From JBJYIN01 sp046237015 (GTDB lineage Bacteria; Pseudomonadota; Gammaproteobacteria; Enterobacterales; Enterobacteriaceae): 64,000 bases of DNA. This document shows positions 25,798 to 34,413 of the stretch, piece by piece. Numbering within the stretch: the stretch's first letter is position 1; every line of letters begins with the position of its first letter. The notes beneath the pieces were generated by a model, which saw only the letters and a program-made list of their open reading frames with translations, searched no databases and was not told the origin of the DNA. Location: positions 38,426 to 102,425 of the forward strand of contig NZ_JBJYIN010000019.1 in assembly GCF_046237015.1 (NCBI RefSeq), written 5' to 3'. The position numbers and the translations under genes are program-made.

Positions 25798-26709
25798 ATG
25801 GCCATGCAATCACAAGACATTATTCGTCGCTCTGCGACCAATTCCCTGACGCCGCCGCCGCAGGCGCGCGATCATCAGGAACCCGTAGCCAAACTGATAG
25901 ATGTAACGACCTGTATTGGCTGTAAAGCCTGCCAGGTGGCCTGCTCTGAGTGGAATGATATCCGCGATGAGGTAGGGCATAACGTCGGTGTTTACGATAA
26001 TCCGACCGATTTAACCGCCAAATCCTGGACGGTGATGCGTTTCTCTGAAGTTGAAGAGAAGGGCAAGCTGGAATGGCTCATCCGTAAGGATGGCTGTATG
26101 CACTGTGCCGATCCCGGCTGTCTGAAAGCCTGTCCGGCGGAAGGCGCAATCATTCAGTACGCTAACGGCATTGTCGATTTTCAGTCAGAGCACTGTATCG
26201 GCTGTGGTTACTGTATCGCTGGTTGCCCGTTCGATGTGCCGCGCATGAACAAAGAAGATAACCGTGTCTATAAATGTACGCTGTGCGTTGACCGCGTTAG
26301 CGTTGGTCAGGAACCTGCCTGTGTGAAAACCTGTCCTACCGGTGCCATTCATTTCGGTACGAAAGCGGATATGAAAAATCTGGCGGCGGAACGAGTTATC
26401 GATCTGAACAGCCGCGGCTATGCGAACGCCGGTCTGTACGATCCGGCCGGTGTTGGCGGGACGCACGTGATGTACGTTCTGCATCATGCAGATAAACCGC
26501 AGCTTTATCACGGCTTACCGGATAATCCGACCATTAGCCCGACAGTGACTTTCTGGAAAGGCGTCTGGAAACCGCTGGCGGCGATTGGTTTTGCCGCAAC
26601 CTTTGCGGCCAGCGTCTTCCACTATGTGGGTATCGGCCCGAACCGCGTAGAAGAGGATGAGGAAACCGAAAGCGATCATCATGAGGACAAACACCATGAA
26701 AAAGAATAA
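25798..26709 (+). CDS. fdoH: Formate dehydrogenase iron-sulfur subunit
   Basis: 303 residues, close to E. coli FdoH (300). Four ferredoxin-type clusters are visible: CIGCKACQVACSEW (about 39), CMHCADPGCLKACP (about 100), CIGCGYCIAGCP (about 133) and CTLCVDR with CVKTCPTGAIHFG (about 161-185). A single C-terminal transmembrane helix (PLAAIGFAATFAASVFHYVG) follows, then an acidic His tail. It carries electrons from the molybdenum subunit to the heme b subunit. It overlaps fdoI by 14 bases. Confidence 0.95.
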   Translation: MAMQSQDIIRRSATNSLTPPPQARDHQEPVAKLIDVTTCIGCKACQVACSEWNDIRDEVGHNVGVYDNPTDLTAKSWTVMRFSEVEEKGKLEWLIRKDGCMHCADPGCLKACPAEGAIIQYANGIVDFQSEHCIGCGYCIAGCPFDVPRMNKEDNRVYKCTLCVDRVSVGQEPACVKTCPTGAIHFGTKADMKNLAAERVIDLNSRGYANAGLYDPAGVGGTHVMYVLHHADKPQLYHGLPDNPTISPTVTFWKGVWKPLAAIGFAATFAASVFHYVGIGPNRVEEDEETESDHHEDKHHEKE

Positions 26710-27331
26710 GCGAATTCAGCGCTACAGTGCGCCGGAGCGTATTAATCACTGGATTGTGGCGTTCTGTTTTGTGTTTGCTGCCATTAGCGGGTTGGGTTTT
26801 CTTTTCCCATCGCTTAACTGGTTCATGAATATTCTGGGTACGCCCCAACTGGCGAGGATCCTGCACCCCTTTGTAGGTGTGGTGATGTTTGTGGCTTTTC
26901 TGTTAATGTTTTTCCGCTACTGGAAGCATAATCTGATCAACCGTGATGACATTGAATGGGCCAAAAACATTCATAAAATTGCCAGAAATCAGGAAGTCGG
27001 CGATACAGGCAGGTATAATTTCGGGCAGAAATGCGTGTTTTGGCTGGCGATTATCAGCCTGCTGCTTTTGGTCGTCAGCGGTATCGTCATGTGGCGGCCC
27101 TATTTTGCCGATGCGTTTCCCATTCCGATCATTCGCCTCGCATTGCTGGTGCATTCGCTTGCGGCGGTGGGGTTGATCATCGTTATTATGGTTCACGTTT
27201 ATGCTGCGCTGTGGGTGAAAGGAACCATTACCGCCATGGTGGAAGGCTGGGTGTCGACATCATGGGCGAAGAAACATCACCCACGCTGGTATCGTGAGCT
27301 ACAACGTAAACAACAGGAAAAACAACCCTGA
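26696..27331 (+). CDS. fdoI: Formate dehydrogenase cytochrome b556 subunit
   Basis: 211 residues from ATG 26696 (MKKNKRIQRYSAPERINHW), the same length as E. coli FdoI and shorter than FdnI. Four transmembrane helices with heme-ligand histidines (RINHW, ILHPFVG, LVHSLAAVG, VHVYAALWVKG) are seen. It passes electrons across the inner membrane to menaquinone. Its TGA overlaps the fdhE ATG by one base. Confidence 0.94.
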   Translation: MKKNKRIQRYSAPERINHWIVAFCFVFAAISGLGFLFPSLNWFMNILGTPQLARILHPFVGVVMFVAFLLMFFRYWKHNLINRDDIEWAKNIHKIARNQEVGDTGRYNFGQKCVFWLAIISLLLLVVSGIVMWRPYFADAFPIPIIRLALLVHSLAAVGLIIVIMVHVYAALWVKGTITAMVEGWVSTSWAKKHHPRWYRELQRKQQEKQP

Positions 27332-28257
27332 TGAGTATTCGTATTGTTCCTCAGGAACAGTTAGAAAAAAGTGAGAAATCGGCGTCGGAGGGACATATCC
27401 CTCCACTGCTTTTCGCCAATTTGAAAAGCTTGTATAGCAGTCGCTCGGAGCGCCTGCGTCAGCTAGCGGAAGATCATCCGCTGGGAGATTATCTTCTTTT
27501 CGCTGCGAACGTCGTGGAGGCGCAGCAGAAAGTGCTGCACGATCACCCGTTGCAGCGTGATCTGAGCGATATATTAAAACAGTCCGGCGTTCGCCCGCCG
27601 CTCGATATTGACGTGTTTCCACGAGATGCGCATTGGCATACGTTATTACGTGCGTTGATCGAGGAACTGAAATCGGATGCCAGCGGGCAGGTATTAGCCA
27701 CGTTGGAAAATCTGGAAAAAATGTCGGAGCAGGCGCTTGAAACGCAGGCCACGGCTTTGTTACATCATGAGTTTAGTGCAGAAAATAATGATAAGGCCCC
27801 GTTTATCTGGGCTGCGCTATCGTTGTTTTGGGCTCAGATGGCAAGCCTGCTGCCTGGTAAAGCGCGAGCGATACCCGGTGAGCACCGCCAGTTTTGTCCG
27901 GTTTGTGGCAGCATTCCAGTGTCTGGTGTGGTGCAGCTAGGTTCGGCGAGTGGGTTGCGTTATCTGCATTGCAATCTGTGCGAGAGCGAATGGCATATGG
28001 TGCGGGTGAAATGCAGCAATTGTGAAGAGTCCAGCGATCTCAACTATTGGTCGCTGGATAGCGAAAACGCCGCTATCAAGGCAGAAAGCTGTGGTCACTG
28101 CGGGACTTATCTGAAGCTGCTGTATCAGGAGAAAGATCACCGCGTGGAAGCCGTTGCCGACGATCTGGCTTCGCTGGTACTGGATGTGAAGATGGAAGAA
28201 GAAGGTTTTTCTCGCAGTAGCATCAATCCGTTTTTGTTCCCAGAAAGCTCGATCTGA
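27331..28257 (+). CDS. fdhE: Formate dehydrogenase accessory protein FdhE
   Basis: 308 residues (E. coli 309). The N-terminal helical half is followed by the rubredoxin-like half with CPVCGSIPV (about 189), CNLCESEW, CSNCEES and CGHCGTYLK, the four CxxC pairs that bind iron. FdhE is a cytoplasmic chaperone needed for a working respiratory formate dehydrogenase. The gene is translationally coupled to fdoI (TGATG), as in the E. coli fdo operon. Confidence 0.94.
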   Translation: MSIRIVPQEQLEKSEKSASEGHIPPLLFANLKSLYSSRSERLRQLAEDHPLGDYLLFAANVVEAQQKVLHDHPLQRDLSDILKQSGVRPPLDIDVFPRDAHWHTLLRALIEELKSDASGQVLATLENLEKMSEQALETQATALLHHEFSAENNDKAPFIWAALSLFWAQMASLLPGKARAIPGEHRQFCPVCGSIPVSGVVQLGSASGLRYLHCNLCESEWHMVRVKCSNCEESSDLNYWSLDSENAAIKAESCGHCGTYLKLLYQEKDHRVEAVADDLASLVLDVKMEEEGFSRSSINPFLFPESSI

Positions 28258-28275
28258 TCGTTCGTTTTGTCTAAT

Positions 28276-28295
28276 CGGTGGAGCGTGCTCCACCG
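28276..28295 (+). terminator. Terminator-like hairpin after fdhE
   Basis: CGGTGGAGC pairs with GCTCCACCG around GT; CCTTTCTC follows. It lies 18 bases after the fdhE stop and probably ends the fdo message, and could also serve the convergent yidG side. Confidence 0.65.
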
Positions 28296-28326
28296 CCTTT
28301 CTCAGGAATATCGCTATCCAAAGACA

Positions 28327-28653
28327 CTATTGTTGCCACACGCCGCTGAAATGCAGCAATAAAACCAATGCCGTAAGTACAATCGACAGCGTCGTCAGTG
28401 CAATCAACCCATGACTGGCGCGCGACAATACCTGTTGGCAATGGGCGTCAAAATGATAACGCGCTACCGCCAGTAACGACATCAGCACCGCCACACACAG
28501 TAGTAAAATGGCGCAGGCAAACACCATGCGGCTGCCATCCACCATACTCAGGCGAAAACACAATAAGCTGTTTATTAGCGTGACAAACAGAGTACGTATC
28601 CAGGCCATACCCGTTCGCTGAGGCTGTAGCCCCGGATCGCGTGTTGTTTCCAT
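28327..28653 (-). CDS. yidG: DUF202 membrane protein, YidG-like
   Basis: 108 residues with three transmembrane helices. The N-terminal motif DPGLQPQRTGMAWIRTL corresponds to DPGLQPERTSLAWFRT of E. coli YidG. Function unknown. It lies 3 bases downstream of the yidH-like gene, the same pairing and order as in E. coli. Confidence 0.8.
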   Translation of the reverse strand: METTRDPGLQPQRTGMAWIRTLFVTLINSLLCFRLSMVDGSRMVFACAILLLCVAVLMSLLAVARYHFDAHCQQVLSRASHGLIALTTLSIVLTALVLLLHFSGVWQQ

Positions 28654-28656
28654 GCG

Positions 28657-29022
28657 TTAACCGAACAAGATCATGGCAGCAAGCGCAATGGCAATGAGGG
28701 TGATCAGTAGCGTCACGATCAGCAGCATTGGCGTGTAGGGCATATCGTTTTCTTGCCGCATGGCTTTCTCGTTGCTGACCCAGCGGCGATAGGCCAGACT
28801 GCCGAGTAGCGCGGCACAGACGACAAGGAGTAGTGCTAATCCCTGGCGTACCAGTGGATCGATATGCACGGTAAACTGATCGATACCGACAGCACCGGCT
28901 AAAAATGCCAACGCGGTGCGGATCCATGCCAGAAAGGTACGTTCGTTTGCCAATGAAAAACGGTAGTCTGGCGCTTTCCCCTGGCTCCACCACGGGGTTT
29001 TGTCCTGCTTGGGGATTGTCAT
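28657..29022 (-). CDS. yidH: DUF202 membrane protein, YidH-like
   Basis: 121 residues, three transmembrane helices. APDYRFSLANERTFLAWIRT is nearly identical to the N-terminus of E. coli YidH. Function unknown. It is followed directly by the yidG-like gene and preceded by the RpiR-type regulator gene 14 bases upstream on the same strand, so it may be read through from the sugar locus, though in other species yidHG stand elsewhere. Confidence 0.82.
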   Translation of the reverse strand: MTIPKQDKTPWWSQGKAPDYRFSLANERTFLAWIRTALAFLAGAVGIDQFTVHIDPLVRQGLALLLVVCAALLGSLAYRRWVSNEKAMRQENDMPYTPMLLIVTLLITLIAIALAAMILFG

Positions 29023-29036
29023 GTTGTTGTCTATTT

Positions 29037-29915
29037 TTAGGTTGAATGTTGTTTAATGCGTTCTTTGATCAACAGCTCTTTGATTGAAATACTCTGGCTG
29101 GCTAACTCTTTAAAGTTATGTTTTGCGATCTCCATGCACAGGAACTCAACCATAAACAGTTGGGAGACGCGCGTGCCGATCGAATCCCCCTGATAGCGCT
29201 CGCTTTCGCCGCAGGTTAACAGGACATAGTCCGCCAAGCTCGTCAGCGGCGAATGTGTACTGTGGGTGATGGCGAGTCTGATGGCTTTGGCTTTTTCTGC
29301 GAGTTTAAAGGCGTTCACTACTTCCGGCGTTTCGCCTGAGTGTGAGAAGGCGACGACCAGATCGTCGGACTTCAAATTCGCGAGTTTCAACGTCATGGAA
29401 AAACGATCGGTAAACGAATCGGAATCGATGCCAAGACGATTCATTTTGTCACGCGCTTCCTGCGCCGACAGGCCGGATGCCCCGAAGCCGATAAACATGA
29501 TGCGACGGGCAGAGAGAAATAAACTGACGATCTGGTTTACCATCTGCATATCAATCAAATCGATGGTTTCCTTTACCGTTTTGTCTATCGTCATTGCGAT
29601 TTTCTGGGCGACATCGTGACGCGTATCATTCATTAAAATATCAGGCGTGGTGGGGAGTGACAGATCGCTTTCATCAAACAGTTCGCGGTTTAATGCACTT
29701 TTCAGCTCCAGCAGACCAGTATAACCAATATGTTTGCAAAATCGGACGATGGTTGCCTCGCTGACGCCAATCTCCGCCGCGAGTTTCTTGACGGGGAGTT
29801 GAGCAACCATACTGGGATTTTGCAGCACATAATTTGCGATAATCTGGTTCGTATCGCTAAGCCCATGTAAGACGTTGGCAATGTAAGTCCGTACTTTTTC
29901 TTTATTGATACTCAT
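29037..29915 (-). CDS. RpiR/MurR-family transcription regulator with SIS domain
   Basis: 292 residues from ATG 29915 (MSINKEKVRTYIANV), chosen for AGGAAT upstream; the frame is open to 30026 but that would overlap the mutarotase. The N-terminal HTH_6 domain (KKLAAEIGVSEATIVRFCKHIG, residues about 43-65) is followed by a SIS domain (RIMFIGFGASGLSAQ, VVAFSHSGETPEVVNA) that senses a phosphosugar. It is the last gene of the PTS-sulfatase-mutarotase operon and its likely repressor. Effector unknown; a sugar phosphate made by the PTS is the obvious candidate. Confidence 0.88.
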   Translation of the reverse strand: MSINKEKVRTYIANVLHGLSDTNQIIANYVLQNPSMVAQLPVKKLAAEIGVSEATIVRFCKHIGYTGLLELKSALNRELFDESDLSLPTTPDILMNDTRHDVAQKIAMTIDKTVKETIDLIDMQMVNQIVSLFLSARRIMFIGFGASGLSAQEARDKMNRLGIDSDSFTDRFSMTLKLANLKSDDLVVAFSHSGETPEVVNAFKLAEKAKAIRLAITHSTHSPLTSLADYVLLTCGESERYQGDSIGTRVSQLFMVEFLCMEIAKHNFKELASQSISIKELLIKERIKQHST

Positions 29916-30022
29916 GGGGGATTCCTGCGTCGCTATCGTGCGCAATAGTTGCTGCGTCCGAACCACGCTTGTCGAACGGATTGCAAATAATCCCCGTATC
30001 TTACCTTGCTCTTCCTTATCCG

Positions 30023-30889
30023 TCATTCGCCTGCCCGTATGGCGAAATTAAAACCGCATTCAAAGCGGTTTCCAGACTCAAGCAACACGATCCCACGTTT
30101 ATGCTGCCATTCTCCTGTCGCATCGGGTGCATCGGTTGTGCCAAAAAGGGGCTCGATACACAGTAAATCCGATCCCGGCTCCGACCAGAGCGCAAGCCAG
30201 GGATGTAAACCGGTGTGGAATTGGAGTGTGTTGATCCCCGTTGGGGAAATGACTTCGATAGTCTGGTGTTCTGCCTGGCTGAAATAAATCGCCCCCTGCG
30301 CGAAGGTCTCGGGGGTTAATACCAAGCTGCCTGCAACAGGAGCCGACTCTTCGTGGCTAACGACGAGCGTTCTCTGATAGGTGGGCCAGGGGCCTTTGCA
30401 GCGCGTAGACGAGAAGCGTACTTGCCAGCCTGATTCATGACCAATAGGGATCGCAAACCCGGGGTGTGAACCCAGTGAAAACCAGAACGGTTGGTTATCG
30501 GTATTGCACAATTGATAGTGAACCAGAACGCGATTGCCCTCCAGTTGGTAATTCACATCCAACTGCCAGTCGAAAGGCCACATGGCACGCGTTTCTGGTG
30601 TTTGACGACAGCGCAGATGCAGATGCGCTTGGTGGTGTGCTACCACCGTAAAATCTTGATGCCGCAAAAAACCGTGCGCGGGTAGCGGCCAGTGCTGGCC
30701 GTTATGATACATCCCGCGATGAACAAGTTGCCCGACAACAGGAAACAGTAGGGGAGCGGTGCTCTGCCAGCCGGTATCGCCGGGCTGCCAGAGCCACTCC
30801 CGATTCGCATCCTGTAAGCTCTGCATTTCTGCGCCTTTGGGATGGACTTTCAGCGCAAGAAGCGCATTACTCAGTGTCAGCGTATCCAT
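30023..30889 (-). CDS. Aldose 1-epimerase (mutarotase) family protein
   Basis: 288 residues in the galactose-mutarotase fold. Family blocks are SLQDANREWLWQPGD, APLLFPVVGQL, PAHGFLRHQDF with the conserved His, SLGSHPGFAIP with the second His, and CIEPLFGTTDAPD with the catalytic Glu. It resembles the LacX group of phosphosugar-linked mutarotases. It sits between the sulfatase (11 bases) and the regulator on the minus strand, so it probably interconverts anomers of the released sugar or its phosphate. No signal peptide; cytoplasmic. Confidence 0.83.
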   Translation of the reverse strand: MDTLTLSNALLALKVHPKGAEMQSLQDANREWLWQPGDTGWQSTAPLLFPVVGQLVHRGMYHNGQHWPLPAHGFLRHQDFTVVAHHQAHLHLRCRQTPETRAMWPFDWQLDVNYQLEGNRVLVHYQLCNTDNQPFWFSLGSHPGFAIPIGHESGWQVRFSSTRCKGPWPTYQRTLVVSHEESAPVAGSLVLTPETFAQGAIYFSQAEHQTIEVISPTGINTLQFHTGLHPWLALWSEPGSDLLCIEPLFGTTDAPDATGEWQHKRGIVLLESGNRFECGFNFAIRAGE

Positions 30890-30900
30890 CAGTTTCCCGG

Positions 30901-32661
30901 TTAATCAATGCGCAGTAATAAACGGGCCTGATAGACCAGCTCAGGCTTTTTCTCTTCAGGGAACACTGCCTCAATCATGAGGAAGATATCCTGCTCTTGC
31001 AGCATTGGCGTCTGGTGGACGGTTTGCAGCAAAGCGGTGAGTGAGATATCCGCCGCTTTCCCGGCATTAATCAGCAGGCGCAGGGCTTCATAAACACCGC
31101 GATGTTCACAGTCGACACCTGTACCCGCCAATTCGGGATAGTGCTGATAGCGTGCCAGATCTTTCTGTTCCTGCTCGGCGCTCAGCGTGTCGAGGCTGAA
31201 GCGCGAGTAAAGCTCTGGCGGTGCATCATTGTCCTTGAAGAGTGCGGCGATTTGCTGGGCGTAGGTCATGGCACGCGGCGGATCCTGCAATGTGTGCTTT
31301 TGTCCGGGATCGTCAACAACATTGAACAGCTTGTCGCCATAGCGATAGGCATTGAGGTAGCCGAAGGTCGCAGGGATTTTCATGACCTGTGCGCCCTGAG
31401 TGAAATCAAACCCAGGGTGCAAGGTCATATGCTGAAAATCACTGAGCGCAAATGCACTGTCGATACGGGTTGGCATCAAGGTGTATTCAAACAGATCGGT
31501 CTTATCGCTATGCCGTGGGCTGCGCATGTAGACGTACTGTCCATCGGTGATATTGACGTGCCCGCCAAAGTATCCGTACAGCGCGGTATCGCGGATCGGC
31601 GTATCGTTTTCAATCGCCGGGCGCAATGATTTACCGTGCATGGTTGGCGGTATCGGCACATTGAAGTAATCAAGCAGCGTCGCAGGAATATCAATAGTTT
31701 GGGCTAATGCCTGACGCCGAACGCCATGAATGCCGCTGCGAGGATCGCGGATAAAGAACGGGGTGTTGGCGATTTCGTTATACACCGGCATGATGTTCTT
31801 GCCCCACCAGTGATGCTCGCCAAGCAAGAAACCATGGTCGGTACAGACAATAAATAGGGTGTCATCCCATAGTCCATTCTCTTTGAGATTGTCCATCACC
31901 TGTCCGAGGTAATCATCACACATGGTGATCAATGCCTGATAAAACTTCTTCACTTTTTCCGCATGCTCAGGGCTTTCCGTCGCGCAGTAGTATGGTGTCC
32001 AGCCGTTGAAGTCCTCGGCTTTGCAGCCGTACATGGCAAGGTATTTTTCAGGAACAAAGAAGGGTTCATGCGGATCAAAACACTCAATTTGCAAGAACCA
32101 GTTATCGTCATCCTTATTGCTATTGATGAAATCTAACCCTGCACGGATGGTTCGCTCGGTATAGTGTTCTTTTTGGGTCGGCATCGCGGCGCGATTGATG
32201 AAATCTTGCGTGATGCGCTTGGTTCTGCGCTGTCGGGTATTCTCATCCTCCATTCCCTGATAGTGGATAGCAGGCTTGGCGACTTTGCCCTGCCAGCAGT
32301 CGCCTTCCTGACCACGGATAAATTCGAAGGTGGAGTAGCGGGTGTGGTAGGTTGCCCCACCATCACGCCAGTAGTGTTTGTGATCGGTCACCATATGGGT
32401 GTGGATGCCGCGTTTATCCAGTGCTTGCGGCATGGAGAAATCAAAGGGCTCCAGCGGCCCCCAGCTGCGGTGCAGGAAGTTATACCGGCCGGTGTGCAGT
32501 TCGCGCCGGGCTGGCATACAGGGCATGCTGCCAACATAAAAGTTATCGAATTGAACCGACTCTTTTGCCAAACGGGTAAAGTTGGGCGTAATGGCCCCCC
32601 CGCCATACGGCGAGAGGTGATTACGAGTCAGTGTATCGAACATCAACATTACAGCTTTCAT
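30901..32661 (-). CDS. Cytoplasmic-type sulfatase with formylglycine motif
   Basis: 586 residues, alkaline phosphatase superfamily. The active-site motif is C48-M-P-A-R52 in a CMPARRELHTGR block, the CxPxR signature in which Cys is turned into formylglycine. Metal ligands appear as FDTL at residues 8-11 and CTDHGFLLGEHHWWGK near 275. There is no signal peptide (MKAVMLMFDTLTRNHL), so the enzyme should stay in the cytoplasm, unlike most bacterial sulfatases. The gene lies 20 bases after a PTS permease gene and a maturase gene stands at the head of the divergent transcript. A phosphonate or phosphodiester substrate is possible for this superfamily, but the maturase speaks for a sulfate ester. 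Confidence 0.88.
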   Translation of the reverse strand: MKAVMLMFDTLTRNHLSPYGGGAITPNFTRLAKESVQFDNFYVGSMPCMPARRELHTGRYNFLHRSWGPLEPFDFSMPQALDKRGIHTHMVTDHKHYWRDGGATYHTRYSTFEFIRGQEGDCWQGKVAKPAIHYQGMEDENTRQRRTKRITQDFINRAAMPTQKEHYTERTIRAGLDFINSNKDDDNWFLQIECFDPHEPFFVPEKYLAMYGCKAEDFNGWTPYYCATESPEHAEKVKKFYQALITMCDDYLGQVMDNLKENGLWDDTLFIVCTDHGFLLGEHHWWGKNIMPVYNEIANTPFFIRDPRSGIHGVRRQALAQTIDIPATLLDYFNVPIPPTMHGKSLRPAIENDTPIRDTALYGYFGGHVNITDGQYVYMRSPRHSDKTDLFEYTLMPTRIDSAFALSDFQHMTLHPGFDFTQGAQVMKIPATFGYLNAYRYGDKLFNVVDDPGQKHTLQDPPRAMTYAQQIAALFKDNDAPPELYSRFSLDTLSAEQEQKDLARYQHYPELAGTGVDCEHRGVYEALRLLINAGKAADISLTALLQTVHQTPMLQEQDIFLMIEAVFPEEKKPELVYQARLLLRID

Positions 32662-32681
32662 TTTCTTGTCCTTGCCAACCG

Positions 32682-34223
32682 CTAGAGGGAAACCAACTCT
32701 TCAACTTCGTTTTTAATCAATGTGACATGAGGGCCGTAGACGATCTGGACGCCTTGTCCGCGAACAAATGCTCCCCGGCTGCCAAGCGCCTTAAAATCCT
32801 CTGGGTTCACAATGGCTGGATCTTTAACGGTAATGCGGAGGCGAGTGGCGCAACAATCCACATCGACAATGTTTTCTTTTCCCCCCAGGGCGGTCACGAT
32901 ACCTTGCGCACGCTCTGTCCCCGTCAGCGCCGGTGATGTACTGCTGTCGACCGTTTCGTCTTCACGACCGGGCGTTTTCAATTGACGTAACTGGATCAGG
33001 AAGCGGAACGAGCAGTAGTAAAGGGTAAACATCACTGCGCCCAGCGGGAGCATTAACACCCAATTGGTTTTGGCATTACCTTGCAAGACACCGAATAACA
33101 GGAAGTCGATCAATCCGCCTGAGAACGTTTGCCCTACGGTGATTTCAAGGACATGCGCCAACATAAAGGCGACGCCGGTCAAGACGATATGCACCAGATA
33201 CAGCAGCGGGGCGCAAAACATGAAGGCAAATTCGAGCGGTTCGGTAATACCGGTAACGAAAGCGGTGAGAGCGGCGGACAGCAGTAATCCGGCGACTTTT
33301 CCACGATTTTCTGGTTTGGCACAATGGTAGATAGCCAGCGCCGCGCCGGGCAGACCGAACATGAAATCAGCGAAGCGGCCAGCCATAAAACGGGACACGC
33401 CAATGTAATACTGTGTGACGCTGGGATCGGCCAACTGTGCGAAAAATATTTTTTGCGTGCCCTGAACCAGCGTGCCATTCACCATCTGCTCGCCGCCGAT
33501 GCTGGTCAGCCAGAATGGCAAATAGAAGATATGGTGCAGCCCGAATGGGATAAGGCATTTGAGGATCATGCCGTAGAAGAAGGTACCGATGTATCCCGTC
33601 TTTTCTACCAGACCACCTAAATGAGAGATGCCGCTCTGAATGGGAGGCCAAACGTAGAATAGCAACACGCCAAGGAATAAGGCCGCGAATGACGCCACGA
33701 TGGGCACAAATCGGGAACCGCTAAAGAATGCCAATAGCTCTGGCAGCGCGATTTTGTTGTAGCGCCCATGCAACCAGGCGGTGAGCAACCCGCTGAGAAT
33801 GCCGCCAAGTACGCCAGTTTGCAGTGTCGTGATGCCGAGGATGACGGCTTGCCCATGTGCCGCGAGATTATCGGTTGCCAGCGTGTGCGTGATCACCAGC
33901 ATGGCGTTAATCGCTTTGTTCATCACCAGAAAGGAGAGAACGGCTGCCAGTCCGGCGGTCCCCCGATCGGTGCTGGTCATCCCGACCGCAATACCAACGG
34001 CAAACAACAGCGGTAGGTTATCAAACACGGCGCTGCCGCACAGTTTCATGAGGATGAAAATGGCCTGCAAGACGCTGTTATTCAGAAAGGCGTAGGTTTC
34101 GATAGTGATTGGGTTGGAGAACACGCCGCCAATACCCAGCAGGAGACCCGCTGCGGGTAAGACGGCAATGGGTAACATAAACGATTTACCCAACTTTTGT
34201 GCGCCGGAGAAAAGACTGTTCAT
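32682..34223 (-). CDS. PTS sugar permease EIICB, glucose/maltose/GlcNAc family
   Basis: 513 residues. The EIIC part (about 1-410) has MNSLFSGAQKLGKSFMLPIAVLPAAG at the start, AVLSFLVMNKAI and the GITEPLEFAFMF motif. The EIIB part has the phosphorylation site at Cys458 in DCCATRLRITV. There is no EIIA domain, so a separate protein such as Crr must supply phosphate. It differs from the ordinary glucose and GlcNAc permeases and cannot be assigned a substrate from sequence alone; its operon partners suggest a sulfated hexose or hexosamine. It is the first gene of a minus-strand operon of four. Confidence 0.9.
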   Translation of the reverse strand: MNSLFSGAQKLGKSFMLPIAVLPAAGLLLGIGGVFSNPITIETYAFLNNSVLQAIFILMKLCGSAVFDNLPLLFAVGIAVGMTSTDRGTAGLAAVLSFLVMNKAINAMLVITHTLATDNLAAHGQAVILGITTLQTGVLGGILSGLLTAWLHGRYNKIALPELLAFFSGSRFVPIVASFAALFLGVLLFYVWPPIQSGISHLGGLVEKTGYIGTFFYGMILKCLIPFGLHHIFYLPFWLTSIGGEQMVNGTLVQGTQKIFFAQLADPSVTQYYIGVSRFMAGRFADFMFGLPGAALAIYHCAKPENRGKVAGLLLSAALTAFVTGITEPLEFAFMFCAPLLYLVHIVLTGVAFMLAHVLEITVGQTFSGGLIDFLLFGVLQGNAKTNWVLMLPLGAVMFTLYYCSFRFLIQLRQLKTPGREDETVDSSTSPALTGTERAQGIVTALGGKENIVDVDCCATRLRITVKDPAIVNPEDFKALGSRGAFVRGQGVQIVYGPHVTLIKNEVEELVSL

Positions 34224-34260
34224 GATAGAACCCCTGGTGTTGTGAACTGCCTAAGAAGTA

Positions 34261-34301
34261 AAAATTTCATTTATTTTGTTGTTTGGTGAAATTATTATTT
34301 C
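34261..34301. promoter_or_regulatory. Candidate operator of the PTS-sulfatase locus
   Basis: GAAAT-TATT-ATTTC is a perfect inverted repeat at 34288-34301, and a further ATTTCA at 34265-34270 pairs with TGAAAT at 34287-34292. TGAAAT/ATTTCA halves are common in RpiR-family operators. It lies 40-80 bases before the PTS gene and about 110 before the maturase gene, in the shared control region. Confidence 0.45.
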
Positions 34302-34413
34302 CATTATTTTCTAATACTGTCAATATCAGATATCCAGAGGGTGATCATGGTCACTTTTCCGATGCAGGGGGGCTGACCGTCATCCGCACAGACACGACTT
34401 GATGGGAGGTAAG

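Noticed and set aside
31102..31629. 175-codon plus-strand frame within the sulfatase gene
   Set aside because: Antisense shadow of the sulfatase; no ribosome site and no recognised domain.
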